48,376 nucleotides of DNA from Lachnospira sp. UBA4346 (GTDB lineage Bacteria > Bacillota > Clostridia > Lachnospirales > Lachnospiraceae): positions 1 to 48,376 of the forward strand of contig DGTC01000011.1 in NCBI GenBank assembly GCA_002394205.1, read 5' to 3'. Below are positions 7,495 through 17,200 of the stretch, piece after piece; within the stretch, counting starts at the first letter, position 1; each line of letters starts with the position of its first letter. Below the pieces are notes generated by a model. That model saw only the letters and a list, made by a program, of their open reading frames with translations. It ran no database searches and was not told where the DNA came from. Made by a program: the position numbers and the translations under genes.

Positions 7495-9864
7495 TTATAA
7501 TCTGCATTTCCATATCATTGTAAGTTTTTCTTTCATTCCCATCTGTGCGAATAGCCATTGATAGATATCTGACATTTCTATCATGGTATTATGAAGCATT
7601 TCTTCCCCATACTGCCGCATTACCGTCTCTTTATTTCCAAAACGCACCGCAATAATATAATTCATAAGCTCTTGCATATTTTTATCGTTACATATTTCAC
7701 AATGTTCTTTCAACCAAATTCCATATGTTTCATATTGCATCTCTTGCGCACGGCCATAACCGCATATTGCAAGAATCTGCTCTAAATATGCATAAAATTC
7801 GACAATCTTATTATGTGTAATCAGATACTGTACACGCACATCCAATTGTCGTTTTCTTTGTACGAGCAATAACGAGCCAACCAATACCACTGCAAACAGA
7901 CACGCAAGCAATACAAGTCCTATCGATGTCTTTTTATATATCACTCCATTTTCCTGCATTTCATCCGAAGCACCTTCTTCCTGTTGTTCAGACTCTGTCT
8001 GTGCCTCTAATTCATTCTCATCTTTGAATACTTCTTCTGATTCATCTTCCTCTGTCTGCAGAACATCTTCTCGATTTTCCTCCTGCTGATATTGTGTAAT
8101 TGCCCCTGAATAATCTCTTGCAGACACACCTGCCGTTGCTGTTGCCGGAGTCATTTCTACCGTAACCCATCCATAACCGTCCATATATGCTTCTACCCAT
8201 GCATGTGCAGAACGGTCTGTTGCCGTTACCGTTCGTGCCTCATATTCAAACAGCCGTTTCTTACTCTCGCCAACATAACGCAGTACACTTGCATTGCCCA
8301 CCGCACCGTCTTCTATTTGCTGTGCTGTCAACGCATACCCTTCCACGTATCTTGCCGGAATCCCCGCATTTCGCAGCATCATCACTGCGGCACTGGCAAA
8401 ATGTGTACAATATCCTTTCTTACTTTTTACCAGAAAATGCGCAACAAAATCTATATTCATTGGTGTTCTTCCCGGACTTGTCGTATATGTATAATTGTCG
8501 ATTAAATATTCTCTTACTTCATTCATATACTGTTCTCGTTTTGCAACGGTATCCAATCGTGGTTTTCCGACAAGCTGCGTAACAATTTCAGATACTTCTT
8601 CCGGAATATCCAAATATTGCTGGTATACATCCTCTCTATACTGTCGCTCTCTCTGACGAATTGCACGATAGGAATTAAATACTGTATTCTGATAATTCAT
8701 CGTACTTGCGCCTGCCCCCAGCATGTCTGCAAACGGCGCAAAACTGCCTATATTTACATCATATGCATTTTTTGTACCAGAACCGTTTCCATCCTTTAGT
8801 GACATACTATATTCATATTTATTAATATCCTGATAGAATGTTTCCTTATCGCTTCCAATAAATCGTTTTGGTTCAGATTCATTTTCCATAAAATCCACAA
8901 TCGACTCTGTAATCTCCTGTTCGTCATCCTTCCAGGCATCTTGTACCACCCATGCATTGCTGGTATAATCTCTTGCAACATATACCGGAAAATACTGATT
9001 TTTGTGCAAATTCGCAGTTGTTACCGTCATCATATTCTCATTTCGAAATACCACACTGTCAACACGTCCTAATTGTCCTTGATTCATTCCACCGGTTGCC
9101 ATTACATTTCCATTTACTCCCGACTGATTCACGACCTGACGTGCCGTATTCTGCATATTAGAATTCCATCGTTCAAAAACAGATGCATGTCTAAACGATT
9201 CCTTTGGAAATAAAACTGTTCCAACCAGTAATACAATGATGCTATACAGTAATATTTTTAACGGCTGTCTATTCGCAGCCTCGGAACGAATCGCCGCACT
9301 TGCAAGTACATATACCCCACAACTTATCAACCCTAACTCATCTGGAACGACATTCAAACCTGCAAATAAAATCAAAACAGGAAGCACTGCCAACAGGCTG
9401 CTAAACATACTATGCGTCAATGTGACATTCATACTGACAAAGATTGCAATATACACAGTTAAAAAGAACAGTACAAACGTCCTGCTATTTGCAAACTGTT
9501 CACCATTCATCCCACCAACCGTAATATAATCATACGGAATATCATACGAACGCTTTGCAACAACAATAACATCATTAATAACACCTGCTGCACCATCAAA
9601 AAACAGTTCCAATCTGCAAAATACCGCAATTACCGATAATCCCATCGGAATAAATACCAATGTCTTCAATCGGCTGGATTCATGCAAAATAAGGACAAAT
9701 AACGTCGACGTAATCAATGCAAAGATGATTACCCCCGTCGATTCCACGCGCGTTACCGCACAAGAAATAATTGACTCAAGAATTCCAATCGTCCCTATTG
9801 CCGCAATGATAATTCGTATTAGCAGACTCTCCAGTTTCCTTTCTATTTTCACTCTATTCTTCAT
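7495..9864 (-). CDS. Membrane-anchored transglutaminase-like protein
   Basis: The 789-residue protein has about six to seven N-terminal membrane segments (residues ~15-210), a long extracytoplasmic part with a transglutaminase-like core, a Glu/Gln-rich linker (~600-640), another membrane helix (~648-668) and a cytoplasmic C-terminal domain. The catalytic Cys is in GYCTHFASAAVMML (C486) and the His in SAHAWVEAYMDGYGW (H554). The third triad position reads VEMTP, a Glu where Asp is common. It is the last gene of a moxR-DUF58-transglutaminase set, a combination conserved in many bacteria and usually linked to envelope processes. The substrate is unknown. Confidence 0.85.
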   Translation of the reverse strand: MKNRVKIERKLESLLIRIIIAAIGTIGILESIISCAVTRVESTGVIIFALITSTLFVLILHESSRLKTLVFIPMGLSVIAVFCRLELFFDGAAGVINDVIVVAKRSYDIPYDYITVGGMNGEQFANSRTFVLFFLTVYIAIFVSMNVTLTHSMFSSLLAVLPVLILFAGLNVVPDELGLISCGVYVLASAAIRSEAANRQPLKILLYSIIVLLVGTVLFPKESFRHASVFERWNSNMQNTARQVVNQSGVNGNVMATGGMNQGQLGRVDSVVFRNENMMTVTTANLHKNQYFPVYVARDYTSNAWVVQDAWKDDEQEITESIVDFMENESEPKRFIGSDKETFYQDINKYEYSMSLKDGNGSGTKNAYDVNIGSFAPFADMLGAGASTMNYQNTVFNSYRAIRQRERQYREDVYQQYLDIPEEVSEIVTQLVGKPRLDTVAKREQYMNEVREYLIDNYTYTTSPGRTPMNIDFVAHFLVKSKKGYCTHFASAAVMMLRNAGIPARYVEGYALTAQQIEDGAVGNASVLRYVGESKKRLFEYEARTVTATDRSAHAWVEAYMDGYGWVTVEMTPATATAGVSARDYSGAITQYQQEENREDVLQTEEDESEEVFKDENELEAQTESEQQEEGASDEMQENGVIYKKTSIGLVLLACLFAVVLVGSLLLVQRKRQLDVRVQYLITHNKIVEFYAYLEQILAICGYGRAQEMQYETYGIWLKEHCEICNDKNMQELMNYIIAVRFGNKETVMRQYGEEMLHNTMIEMSDIYQWLFAQMGMKEKLTMIWKCRL

Positions 9865-9886
9865 GAATTATTACACCTTTTTTCTA

Positions 9887-10951
9887 TCATTGATATAATT
9901 GGTTCAAATATTCCAGTAATTCTTCCAACTTCATTTCCTGTACATTCAATCCAATACACGCATCCGGAATATTCTTATTCGCAGTCACATATACCGGTCT
10001 GTACCCCATCTGCTGATATAATTTAGAATATATATCATATGCCATAAGTCCCGACTGATTACACACTTGTATTTCCATAATACCTTTTACAGATTCTATT
10101 AACGTTTCATCCGAATCGAACATCAGTTCTTCAACCGTTTCCCGTACCGGGTTCCATATAACAAATGTTGCTCCTTCATTCCGGCTGACGTAAAACGATC
10201 CAATCGTATCAACCGCCTGATAAATACGGTCTAATGCACAACGGGAATCATACGTACCGTCACATTGCAAATCCACAAAAATATAATGCGGATGATCTGT
10301 TATATATTCTGGTTCTTTGACATAATACTCATCTTTTGTTGCGCTTAATTTCCAATGAATCCTATGTATCATATCGCCTTTCTGATACGCCCTGATTTGC
10401 GCAATTTCCGTGTCTGCCTGTCCTTTCTGACTCATACTATACATAGCATTTTCCTCAGATACCGGCTCTGTCTGTGTGTACATCTGCTTTACGCCTATAC
10501 GTTCAGGATAACAAAACACTTTATACACTTTACGTACCTTTTTTCGTCTGCTAAAAATCTGCAAGGCATCCAGCAACTGTACCCGGTCTATATATACTTT
10601 TACAAGTCCTGTATGCAACGGAAGAATTTCACAGGTATTTTCTTGCAAATCCCATTGTATCTTCCCTTTTTCCGTGCAGAAAGACTCCTCATATCTTCCT
10701 GTTATTTTACCTCTCGTTGCCGTAAATATACTTTTAAACGCTGTCTTTACCTGTACTTTAATTTGTTGCTGTGACACACCGATTGCCGTCTGCACATGCA
10801 GCCCAAATGCCGCTATCTGCAATGTAATCCAGGACAATACCGGAACGCCCACAAATAAAATGAATAACAAAAACACGCTGTATTCCACATAGAATATATT
10901 CAATCCCAGTACTGCCAGCAAACTAATCAAATATATTATTTTTCTTTTCAT
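9887..10951 (-). CDS. DUF58 domain-containing protein
   Basis: The 354-residue protein begins with two close membrane helices (residues ~5-52). A beta-rich middle region is followed by the DUF58 signature: KGDMIHRIHWKLSATKDE (~210-227), then a von Willebrand A-like segment HYIFVDLQCDGTYDS. DUF58 proteins are encoded with MoxR ATPases and are thought to work with them in assembling or maturing protein complexes. The downstream transglutaminase gene starts 22 bp after its stop, so the two are cotranscribed. Confidence 0.88.
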   Translation of the reverse strand: MKRKIIYLISLLAVLGLNIFYVEYSVFLLFILFVGVPVLSWITLQIAAFGLHVQTAIGVSQQQIKVQVKTAFKSIFTATRGKITGRYEESFCTEKGKIQWDLQENTCEILPLHTGLVKVYIDRVQLLDALQIFSRRKKVRKVYKVFCYPERIGVKQMYTQTEPVSEENAMYSMSQKGQADTEIAQIRAYQKGDMIHRIHWKLSATKDEYYVKEPEYITDHPHYIFVDLQCDGTYDSRCALDRIYQAVDTIGSFYVSRNEGATFVIWNPVRETVEELMFDSDETLIESVKGIMEIQVCNQSGLMAYDIYSKLYQQMGYRPVYVTANKNIPDACIGLNVQEMKLEELLEYLNQLYQ

Positions 10952-11024
10952 ATATTTCCTATCTTCTATTCAATCAACAAAAACAAACAGACCTTCATTT
11001 TCATTCACAACCTGCCTTTCATAC

Positions 11025-11044
11025 AAAACAGAATCCTCTGTTTT
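11025..11044 (-). terminator. Short hairpin at the moxR stop codon
   Basis: A perfect 8-bp stem AAAACAGA/TCTGTTTT overlaps the moxR stop. The U run is only the stem's own TTTT, so it is more likely an intra-operon attenuator or RNA-stabilising hairpin than a full terminator. Confidence 0.4.
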
Positions 11045-11981
11045 ATATCTTCGGGACAGCTACCTTCGATACGATTTCCTGTACAATTTCGGTGTTTGTT
11101 ATTTTTTTCACATGTAAGCCCTGTTTTGCAACTACACGGTGTGCAACAGTATCTGCCACAACACTTTTAACATCAGAAGGAATTACATAATTTCTTCCCT
11201 GCATAAATGCATGTGCCTTTGCCATTCCTAATATCGCAATACTTCCTCGCGGACTAATTCCCTGTACAAGTTTATCTGTCTTTCTGCTTTCCTGTGCAAT
11301 CTGCGCTATATATCTATAGATGCTGTCATCCACATGAATCTCACGCACATATTCTTTCATTGCAACAAGCTCCTGTGCCGTAATAATCTGACGGGAATGA
11401 ATTCGCTCTGCATGCTGCTTTCCTTTCAATATCTCCACCTCTTCATCAATGGAAGGATACCCCATCGTCAGACAAATCATAAAACGATCCAACTGTGATT
11501 CCGGCAAATGCTGCGTACCTATGGAACCATACGGATTCTGTGTTGCAAGTACCACAAATGGCTGTGGCAACTGTCTGGATACTCCATCTACCGTCACACA
11601 GCCTTCCTCCATAACCTGCAGCAGCGCAGACTGTGTCTTTGGTGATGTACGGTTAATTTCATCTGCAAGAAACAAATTACACATTACAGCTCCGCTGCGA
11701 TATTCAAACTGGTTTGTTTCTTTATTGTACATATAAAATCCCGTCAAATCAGACGGCATTACATCCGGCGTAAACTGCATGCGATTACTCTTTAACCCAA
11801 GTACTTCCGCCAGTGTCAAAGCAAGTGTCGTCTTTCCGACACCCGGAATATCTTCTATCAAAACATGCCCACCTGCAAAAATTGCCATCAGAATTTTAGA
11901 AATAACCTCTTGTTTTCCAATAACTGTTTTTCCTATTTCTGCTAAAATATTCTGCGTATTTTCTAAATATGTCGTATTCAT
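11043..11981 (-). CDS. MoxR-family AAA+ ATPase
   Basis: This is an ATPase of the MoxR branch, likely a chaperone for the DUF58 partner. The P-loop is EDIPGVGKTTLAL, Walker B FLADEINRTSPKTQSALL, sensor 1 VLATQNPYGSIGTQ and the C-terminal lid GISPRGSIAILGMAKAHA. The frame stays open to 12035. The ATG at 11979-11981 (MNTTYLENTQNIL) has AAGGAG seven to eight bases upstream and gives 312 residues, the normal size, so I take it as the start. The 91-bp gap to the DUF58 gene holds a short hairpin. Upstream lies an array of palindromes. Confidence 0.92.
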   Translation of the reverse strand: MNTTYLENTQNILAEIGKTVIGKQEVISKILMAIFAGGHVLIEDIPGVGKTTLALTLAEVLGLKSNRMQFTPDVMPSDLTGFYMYNKETNQFEYRSGAVMCNLFLADEINRTSPKTQSALLQVMEEGCVTVDGVSRQLPQPFVVLATQNPYGSIGTQHLPESQLDRFMICLTMGYPSIDEEVEILKGKQHAERIHSRQIITAQELVAMKEYVREIHVDDSIYRYIAQIAQESRKTDKLVQGISPRGSIAILGMAKAHAFMQGRNYVIPSDVKSVVADTVAHRVVAKQGLHVKKITNTEIVQEIVSKVAVPKI

Positions 11982-12101
11982 ATATATTCTCCTTGTGTGA
12001 AATTCTACCCTCTGCCAATGTAGAATTAATTCCATCCTCTACTTTTTTGTTTGCCGCTTCGCTGCAAACCTGTTTCTGTTTTGTTTCTCATCTCTTGTAT
12101 T

Positions 12102-12190
12102 TTCCTCTACTCTCAAGCTCACAAACTCGCACTTTCGCGCTTCCTGTCTGCAATAAATTGCAGACGTTTGTTCGCTAACCTATCGGGTAA
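12102..12190 (+). repeat. 89-bp direct repeat, copy A
   Basis: It matches 12315-12403 at 87 of 89 positions. It contains the TGCAATAAATTGCA palindrome and ends in AACCTATCGGGTAA. Confidence 0.9.
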
Positions 12191-12279
12191 TACTAGAAAT
12201 AAACATTTGTTTATTTCTAGTTATTGCGACAGTCGCCAAATGAACATACAAGTATGTTCGCTTGGCTCGTTGTTCGCAT

Positions 12280-12313
12280 AAATCAAATGCCGCCTTTGGC
12301 GTTGCTTGATTTT
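12280..12313. repeat. Dispersed hairpin element, copy 2
   Basis: The arms are AAATCAA/TTGATTT around GCCGCCTTTGGCG (plus strand). Same family as 6514-6549. Confidence 0.6.
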
Positions 12314-12314
12314 C

Positions 12315-12403
12315 TTCCTCTACTCTCAAGCTCACAAACTCGCGCTTTCGCGCTTCCTGTCTGCAATAAATTGCAGACGTTTGTTCGCTAACCTATCGGA
12401 TAA
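12315..12403 (+). repeat. 89-bp direct repeat, copy B
   Basis: Second copy of 12102-12190, offset 213 bp, with two substitutions. Confidence 0.9.
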
Positions 12404-12436
12404 AATCAAATGCCTCCTTTGGCGTCGCTTGATTTT
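12403..12436. repeat. Dispersed hairpin element, copy 3
   Basis: AAAATCAA/TTGATTTT arms surround the GCCTCCTTTGGCGTCG core. It is nested inside a second inverted repeat TAACCTATCGG/CCGATAGGTTA (12389-12450), giving a long rod-like stem. Confidence 0.65.
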
Positions 12437-12513
12437 CTTCCGATAGGTTACATTATACAGAATTTTTTATTTATCGAAAGGGGATTTTTTATTTTTATGA
12501 TAAAATTTTTTGA

Positions 12514-13977
12514 TTAATTTTCTATATTCTTATAGCTGTGTGGCAGACGCTGACGAAACATTTTTCGCTTGAGTTGTTTCCAGTTGAATGGTATAAGTGG
12601 TGCTAAATAACTTCTGCCTGATATTGTTTTATTTCCTGCCAGCATCAAAATAACAATGGCAATTCCTGCCAGATACCCCCACAGACCAAACGCAGCAGTC
12701 AGACACAGATGAATTATCCTCAAAAATTTCATTGCATAACCCATCTCAAAACTTGCCTGTGAATACGTTCCAACCGTTACAACCGCCATATATAACAACG
12801 ATTCTGCATTAAACCATCCTGAACTAACCGCATATTCCCCTACTACAATACCGGCTACTAAACTTAATGGCGTTGACAACAATGTCGGCGTATTAACTGC
12901 CGCCATTTTCAAACCATCTACCGCTAATTCCAATAATAACAATTGGAAAATAACAGGTATGGTAATCTGATTGGATATTGTGATAAATTGCAGCCATTGC
13001 GGCACCCAGTCGATATGAAACAATAATAATAACCATGTTGGTGTCAGAAACATCGTTATCAACGTGAAAATAAATCTTGATATTCGTAAATACGTTCCAA
13101 CCAATGGGGCAAAATTATAATCATCCGGTTCTTCTGCGATGTCAAAAACCGATGTCGGCATAATCATTACCGCCGGCGAATTATCAACCATCACAACAAT
13201 ACTTCCATCCAAAATTGCTGCTGCCGCTGTATCCGGACGTTCTGAATATTTATATTTTGGAAACGGATTTATCCACTTATATGGAAACAGACATTCCGCC
13301 AAACTTTCTAAATTCATTGTCAGTGCTTCAACTTCAATACTGTTAATCCGTTGTCGTAATGTATCCACCAAATCCATATCCACTTTGTCAGAAATATAAC
13401 AAATTGCCACATCAGATTTAGAACGCTCTCCCACCTGTAACATTTCCATATTAAACTTTGTATCCCGAATTCTTCTGCGAAGCAATGCTGCATTCTGTAC
13501 CATTGTCTCAACGAAACCATCTCTCGAACCACGAAGCACTCTGTCCTTCCACGGTTCTGATACGCTTCTCATCGGATATGTTCGACAATCCATCAAAATA
13601 CATTCTGAATATCCGTCTATAAATAATACAGACATTCCTGACAAAAAACTTTTAATCACTTTATTAATATCAGTACACGCCTCTATCTCTGTATAAGGCA
13701 TACCAATTTCTAGAAAATGTCCGACACTCTCCAAATCTGCCCGTTTTAAAGAATAAAAAAATTGCATCAAACGCTCAACAATCGCTTCCTGTACAAAGCC
13801 ATCAATAAAGAAGAACCCAGCCTTATGTTCCCCCATAATAACCTGTCGTTTCAATATATCAAAATTCGTTTCCATATGAACCATTCGTTCAAAATATGCA
13901 ATATTTTGTGCAACATCCGTCGTAAAATCCGATTGTTTTTCCTGTGAATTATGTTTCTGTGACATTTGAATATCCAT
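12514..13977 (-). CDS. spoVAF: GerA-family spore protein, SpoVAF-like
   Basis: A spore inner-membrane protein of the GerA germinant-receptor A family, closest in my reading to SpoVAF. An N-terminal soluble domain of about 290 residues includes AGFFFIDGFVQEAIVERLMQ. It is followed by at least four to five membrane segments (FIFTLITMFLTPTWLLLLF onward) and a basic C-terminus. The characteristic stretch VDNSPAVMIMPTSVFD is present. A TTG at 14019 opens the frame, but the ATG at 13975-13977 (MDIQMSQKHNSQ) has GGAG seven bases upstream, giving about 487 residues. There are no spoVA or gerB/gerC partners beside it, so it may be an orphan GerAA rather than true SpoVAF. Confidence 0.72.
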   Translation of the reverse strand: MDIQMSQKHNSQEKQSDFTTDVAQNIAYFERMVHMETNFDILKRQVIMGEHKAGFFFIDGFVQEAIVERLMQFFYSLKRADLESVGHFLEIGMPYTEIEACTDINKVIKSFLSGMSVLFIDGYSECILMDCRTYPMRSVSEPWKDRVLRGSRDGFVETMVQNAALLRRRIRDTKFNMEMLQVGERSKSDVAICYISDKVDMDLVDTLRQRINSIEVEALTMNLESLAECLFPYKWINPFPKYKYSERPDTAAAAILDGSIVVMVDNSPAVMIMPTSVFDIAEEPDDYNFAPLVGTYLRISRFIFTLITMFLTPTWLLLLFHIDWVPQWLQFITISNQITIPVIFQLLLLELAVDGLKMAAVNTPTLLSTPLSLVAGIVVGEYAVSSGWFNAESLLYMAVVTVGTYSQASFEMGYAMKFLRIIHLCLTAAFGLWGYLAGIAIVILMLAGNKTISGRSYLAPLIPFNWKQLKRKMFRQRLPHSYKNIEN

Positions 13978-14153
13978 ATTCTGCTCCATTCTGTATATGA
14001 TATTTTTAGTATATCCCAATTTTGCCTGCTTATCCTAAGATTCTATCGACTATGGTCATAATACATACACAAGAACTTTTATAACAACTTTATATTTAAC
14101 TTATCATCTAAACAAACACCTCATAGACCACATTTCCCTACGCTTTATAACGC

Positions 14154-14219
14154 AAAAACACTCCGAAGTTACAGAATAGTAATCAATAGATATACTAATT
14201 CCGTAACCCGGAGTGTTTG
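14154..14219 (-). terminator. Rho-independent terminator of nifJ
   Basis: On the minus strand AAACACTCCG pairs with CGGAGTGTTT, with a longer inner stem (TTACgGAATTAGTA/TACTATTCtGTAA), then TTTTTG. It lies 55 bp past the PFOR stop. Confidence 0.85.
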
Positions 14220-14273
14220 TTAGAATTTAATCAATCTTTCAGAAACCTTTCGTCTTCTGACTATAACTAAATC

Positions 14274-17200
14274 TTATTTATAAAGTTCTACTAACTTTAA
14301 TAAGTGCTGATATCTCTCATTAGCAGCCTTTTCAGACTTCGCAAAGAGTTCCTCTGCTCTTTCTGGGAATGGCTTAATCAAACGAGTATAACGAGCTTCA
14401 TTATTTAAGAATTCCTGATAAGAACCGTCACCTTCCTTAGATACTAATGTAAATGGATTCTTACCTTCAGCCTTTAATGCTGGGTTGAATGAGAATAAGT
14501 TCCAGTAACCAGCCTTAACAGCCTTCTTCATCTCATCCTGGCAGTGGTTCATACCACCCTTAGCGATACCGTGAAGTTCGCAAGGTGCATAACCGATAAT
14601 CAATGATGGTCCCGGATATGCTTCAGCTTCAGCAATTGTCTTAACTGCCTGTGCCATATTTGCACCAAGTGCAATCTGAGCAACATATACATAACCATAG
14701 CTCATAGCGATTTCTGCAAGTGACTTCTTACCGATTTCCTTACCGGCAGCAGCGAACTGACAAACTTCACCGATGTTAGAAGCCTTAGATGCCTGTCCAC
14801 CTGTATTAGAATACATTTCTGTATCGAATACCATAACATTTACATTCTCGCCTGAAGCAAGTACATGGTCTAATCCACCGAAGCCGATATCATAAGCCCA
14901 TCCATCACCACCGAAGATCCATACAGACTTCTTAGCAAGGTAATCCTTCTTAGCAAGAACTTCTGGAGCTACCGGACAACCGTCTTTTGCTGCCTTCTCT
15001 AATTCTGGGATTAATGCTTCAACTGCAGGTGTATTTGCCTTTGTATCATCCTTTGTTTCTAAGAACTTCGCAATTGCATCCTTTGTAGAAGCAGCTGTCT
15101 TATCAGAAGCAGCCATTTCCTCTAACTTAGCGATTGCCTGATCACGAATTGTCTTCTGTCCAAGATACATACCGAAACCATGTTCTGCATTATCTTCGAA
15201 CAATGAGTTAGCCCAAGCTGGTCCCTTCTTAGAATCCTTATTTACTGTATATGGTGATGTAGCAGCCGGACCACCCCAGATTGAAGAACAACCTGTTGCG
15301 TTAGAGATGTACATATGTTCACCAAATAACTGTGTGATAAGTCTTGCGTAAGATGTTTCTGCACAACCTGCACAGCTTCCTGAGAACTCAAGGAGTGGCT
15401 GATTATACTGAGAACCAATTGGTGTTGTATCTGTAAATGCAGGCTTGATTTCCTTCTTGCCAACATTTTCTACTAAATAATTGAATACTGGCTGCTGAGC
15501 TGCCTGTGATTCCTGTGGTACCATCTTTAATGCACCCTTAGCGGCTGCCGGACAGACAGTTACACATTCTCCACAACCCATACAGTCTAATGGAGATACA
15601 CTCATAGTAAACTTCATTGTTGCATCTGTTGCATGCTTAGAATCTGCAAGTTTAATATCTGCTGGAGCTGCTGATACTTCGCTGCCATCTAAGATAAATG
15701 GACGAATTGTAGCATGTGAACATACAAATGCACAGCTATTACACTGAACACATGTTGTAGGATCCCATTCAGGGACCATAACAGCTGTTCCTCTCTTTTC
15801 GTAAGCAGAAGCACCTGTCTCAAACTGACCGTCAGCAATATCCTTAAATGCAGATACAGGAAGGCTGTCACCATCCATTAATCCGATAGGATCAAGAAGG
15901 TCATTTACCATCTTAACTGTTGCAGGACGACCTGTTCTTTCAATCTTCTTCTTCTCATCTGTTGCAGTAGCCCAATCAGCTGGAACTTCTACTTTATGTA
16001 CAGCATCTACACCGGCGTCAATAGCCTTGTAGTTCATTTCTACAACTGCATCACCCTTCTTGCTGTATGACTTCTTAGCAGCTGCCTTCATAAATTCAAC
16101 AGCCTGATCGATAGGCATTACATTTGCAAGTTTAAAGAATGCTGACTGTAAGATTGTATTTGTTCTCTTACCCATACCAATTTCGATTGCTTTGTCAATC
16201 GCATTGATTGTATATAACTGAATGTTATTCTTAGCAATGTACTGCTTCGCTTCTGCCGGCATATGCTGATTTAATTCTTCATCTGACCACTGACAGTTAA
16301 TCATGAAGATTCCGCCCGGCTTAACATCCTGAACCATCTTGTAACCCTTGATTACATATGATGGATTGTGGCATGCTACGAAGTCAGCCTGGTTGATATA
16401 ATATGGACTCTTGATTGGGTTATCACCAAAACGTAAATGAGAAATTGTGATACCACCAGTCTTCTTTGAGTCATACTGGAAATAAGCCTGAATATACTTA
16501 TCTGTATGGTCACCGATAATCTTAGTAGAGTTCTTGTTAGCACCTACTGTACCGTCACCACCAAGTCCCCAGAACTTACATTCAACTGTACCCTTAGCTG
16601 AAGTAATCGGAGCCGGCTTAACTTCTGGTAAGCTCAAATTTGTAACATCATCTACGATACCGATTGTGAAACGTTCCTTCGGCGCATCCTTCTCTAATTC
16701 CTTGTAAATAGCAAATACTGATGAAGGTGGTGTATCCTTAGAACCAAGACCATAACGACCACCTGTAAGAACGATGTCATTTAATCCTGCTTCACGAAGT
16801 GTTGTAGCAACATCAAGGTAAAGTGGCTCACCTAATGAACCAGGTTCCTTTGTTCTATCAAGAACTGCAATCTTCTTAACTGTCTTAGGAAGAACCTTAA
16901 GAATAGCACTTGATACCCAAGGACGATATAATCTTACTTTAATAAGACCAACTTTTTCACCCTTAGCTGTTAAATAATCAATAACTTCTTCTGCAACATC
17001 ACAGATAGAACCCATAGCAACGATTACTCTGTCTGCATCTTCTGCACCATAGTAGTTGAATAAGTCATAGTTTGTACCAAGTTTATCATTAACTTTCTTC
17101 ATGTACTTTTCTACAACTGCTGGGAGTTCATCATATACTGAGTTACATGCTTCACGATGCTGGAAGAATACATCACCGTTTTCATGAGAACCACGCATAG

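Larger units (their letters stand above)
12000..12450. repeat. Array of tandem palindromes upstream of moxR
   Basis: This gene-free stretch is packed with perfect or near-perfect inverted repeats joined by short linkers. They include AATTCTAC/GTAGAATT (12001-12027), a GTCTGCAAT palindrome (twice), ACTAGAAATAAACA with its complement (30 nt, 12192-12221), GAACATAC/GTATGTTC (12242-12259), two copies of the dispersed core GGCGTxGCTTG, and an outer TAACCTATCGG/CCGATAGGTTA pair (12389-12450). The last may act as the terminator of the spoVAF-like gene. No coding capacity is evident. Confidence 0.8.

Noticed and set aside
12102..12403. Direct repeats considered as a CRISPR array
   Set aside because: Only two copies, 89 bp long and 213 bp apart, with no regular spacers and no cas genes.
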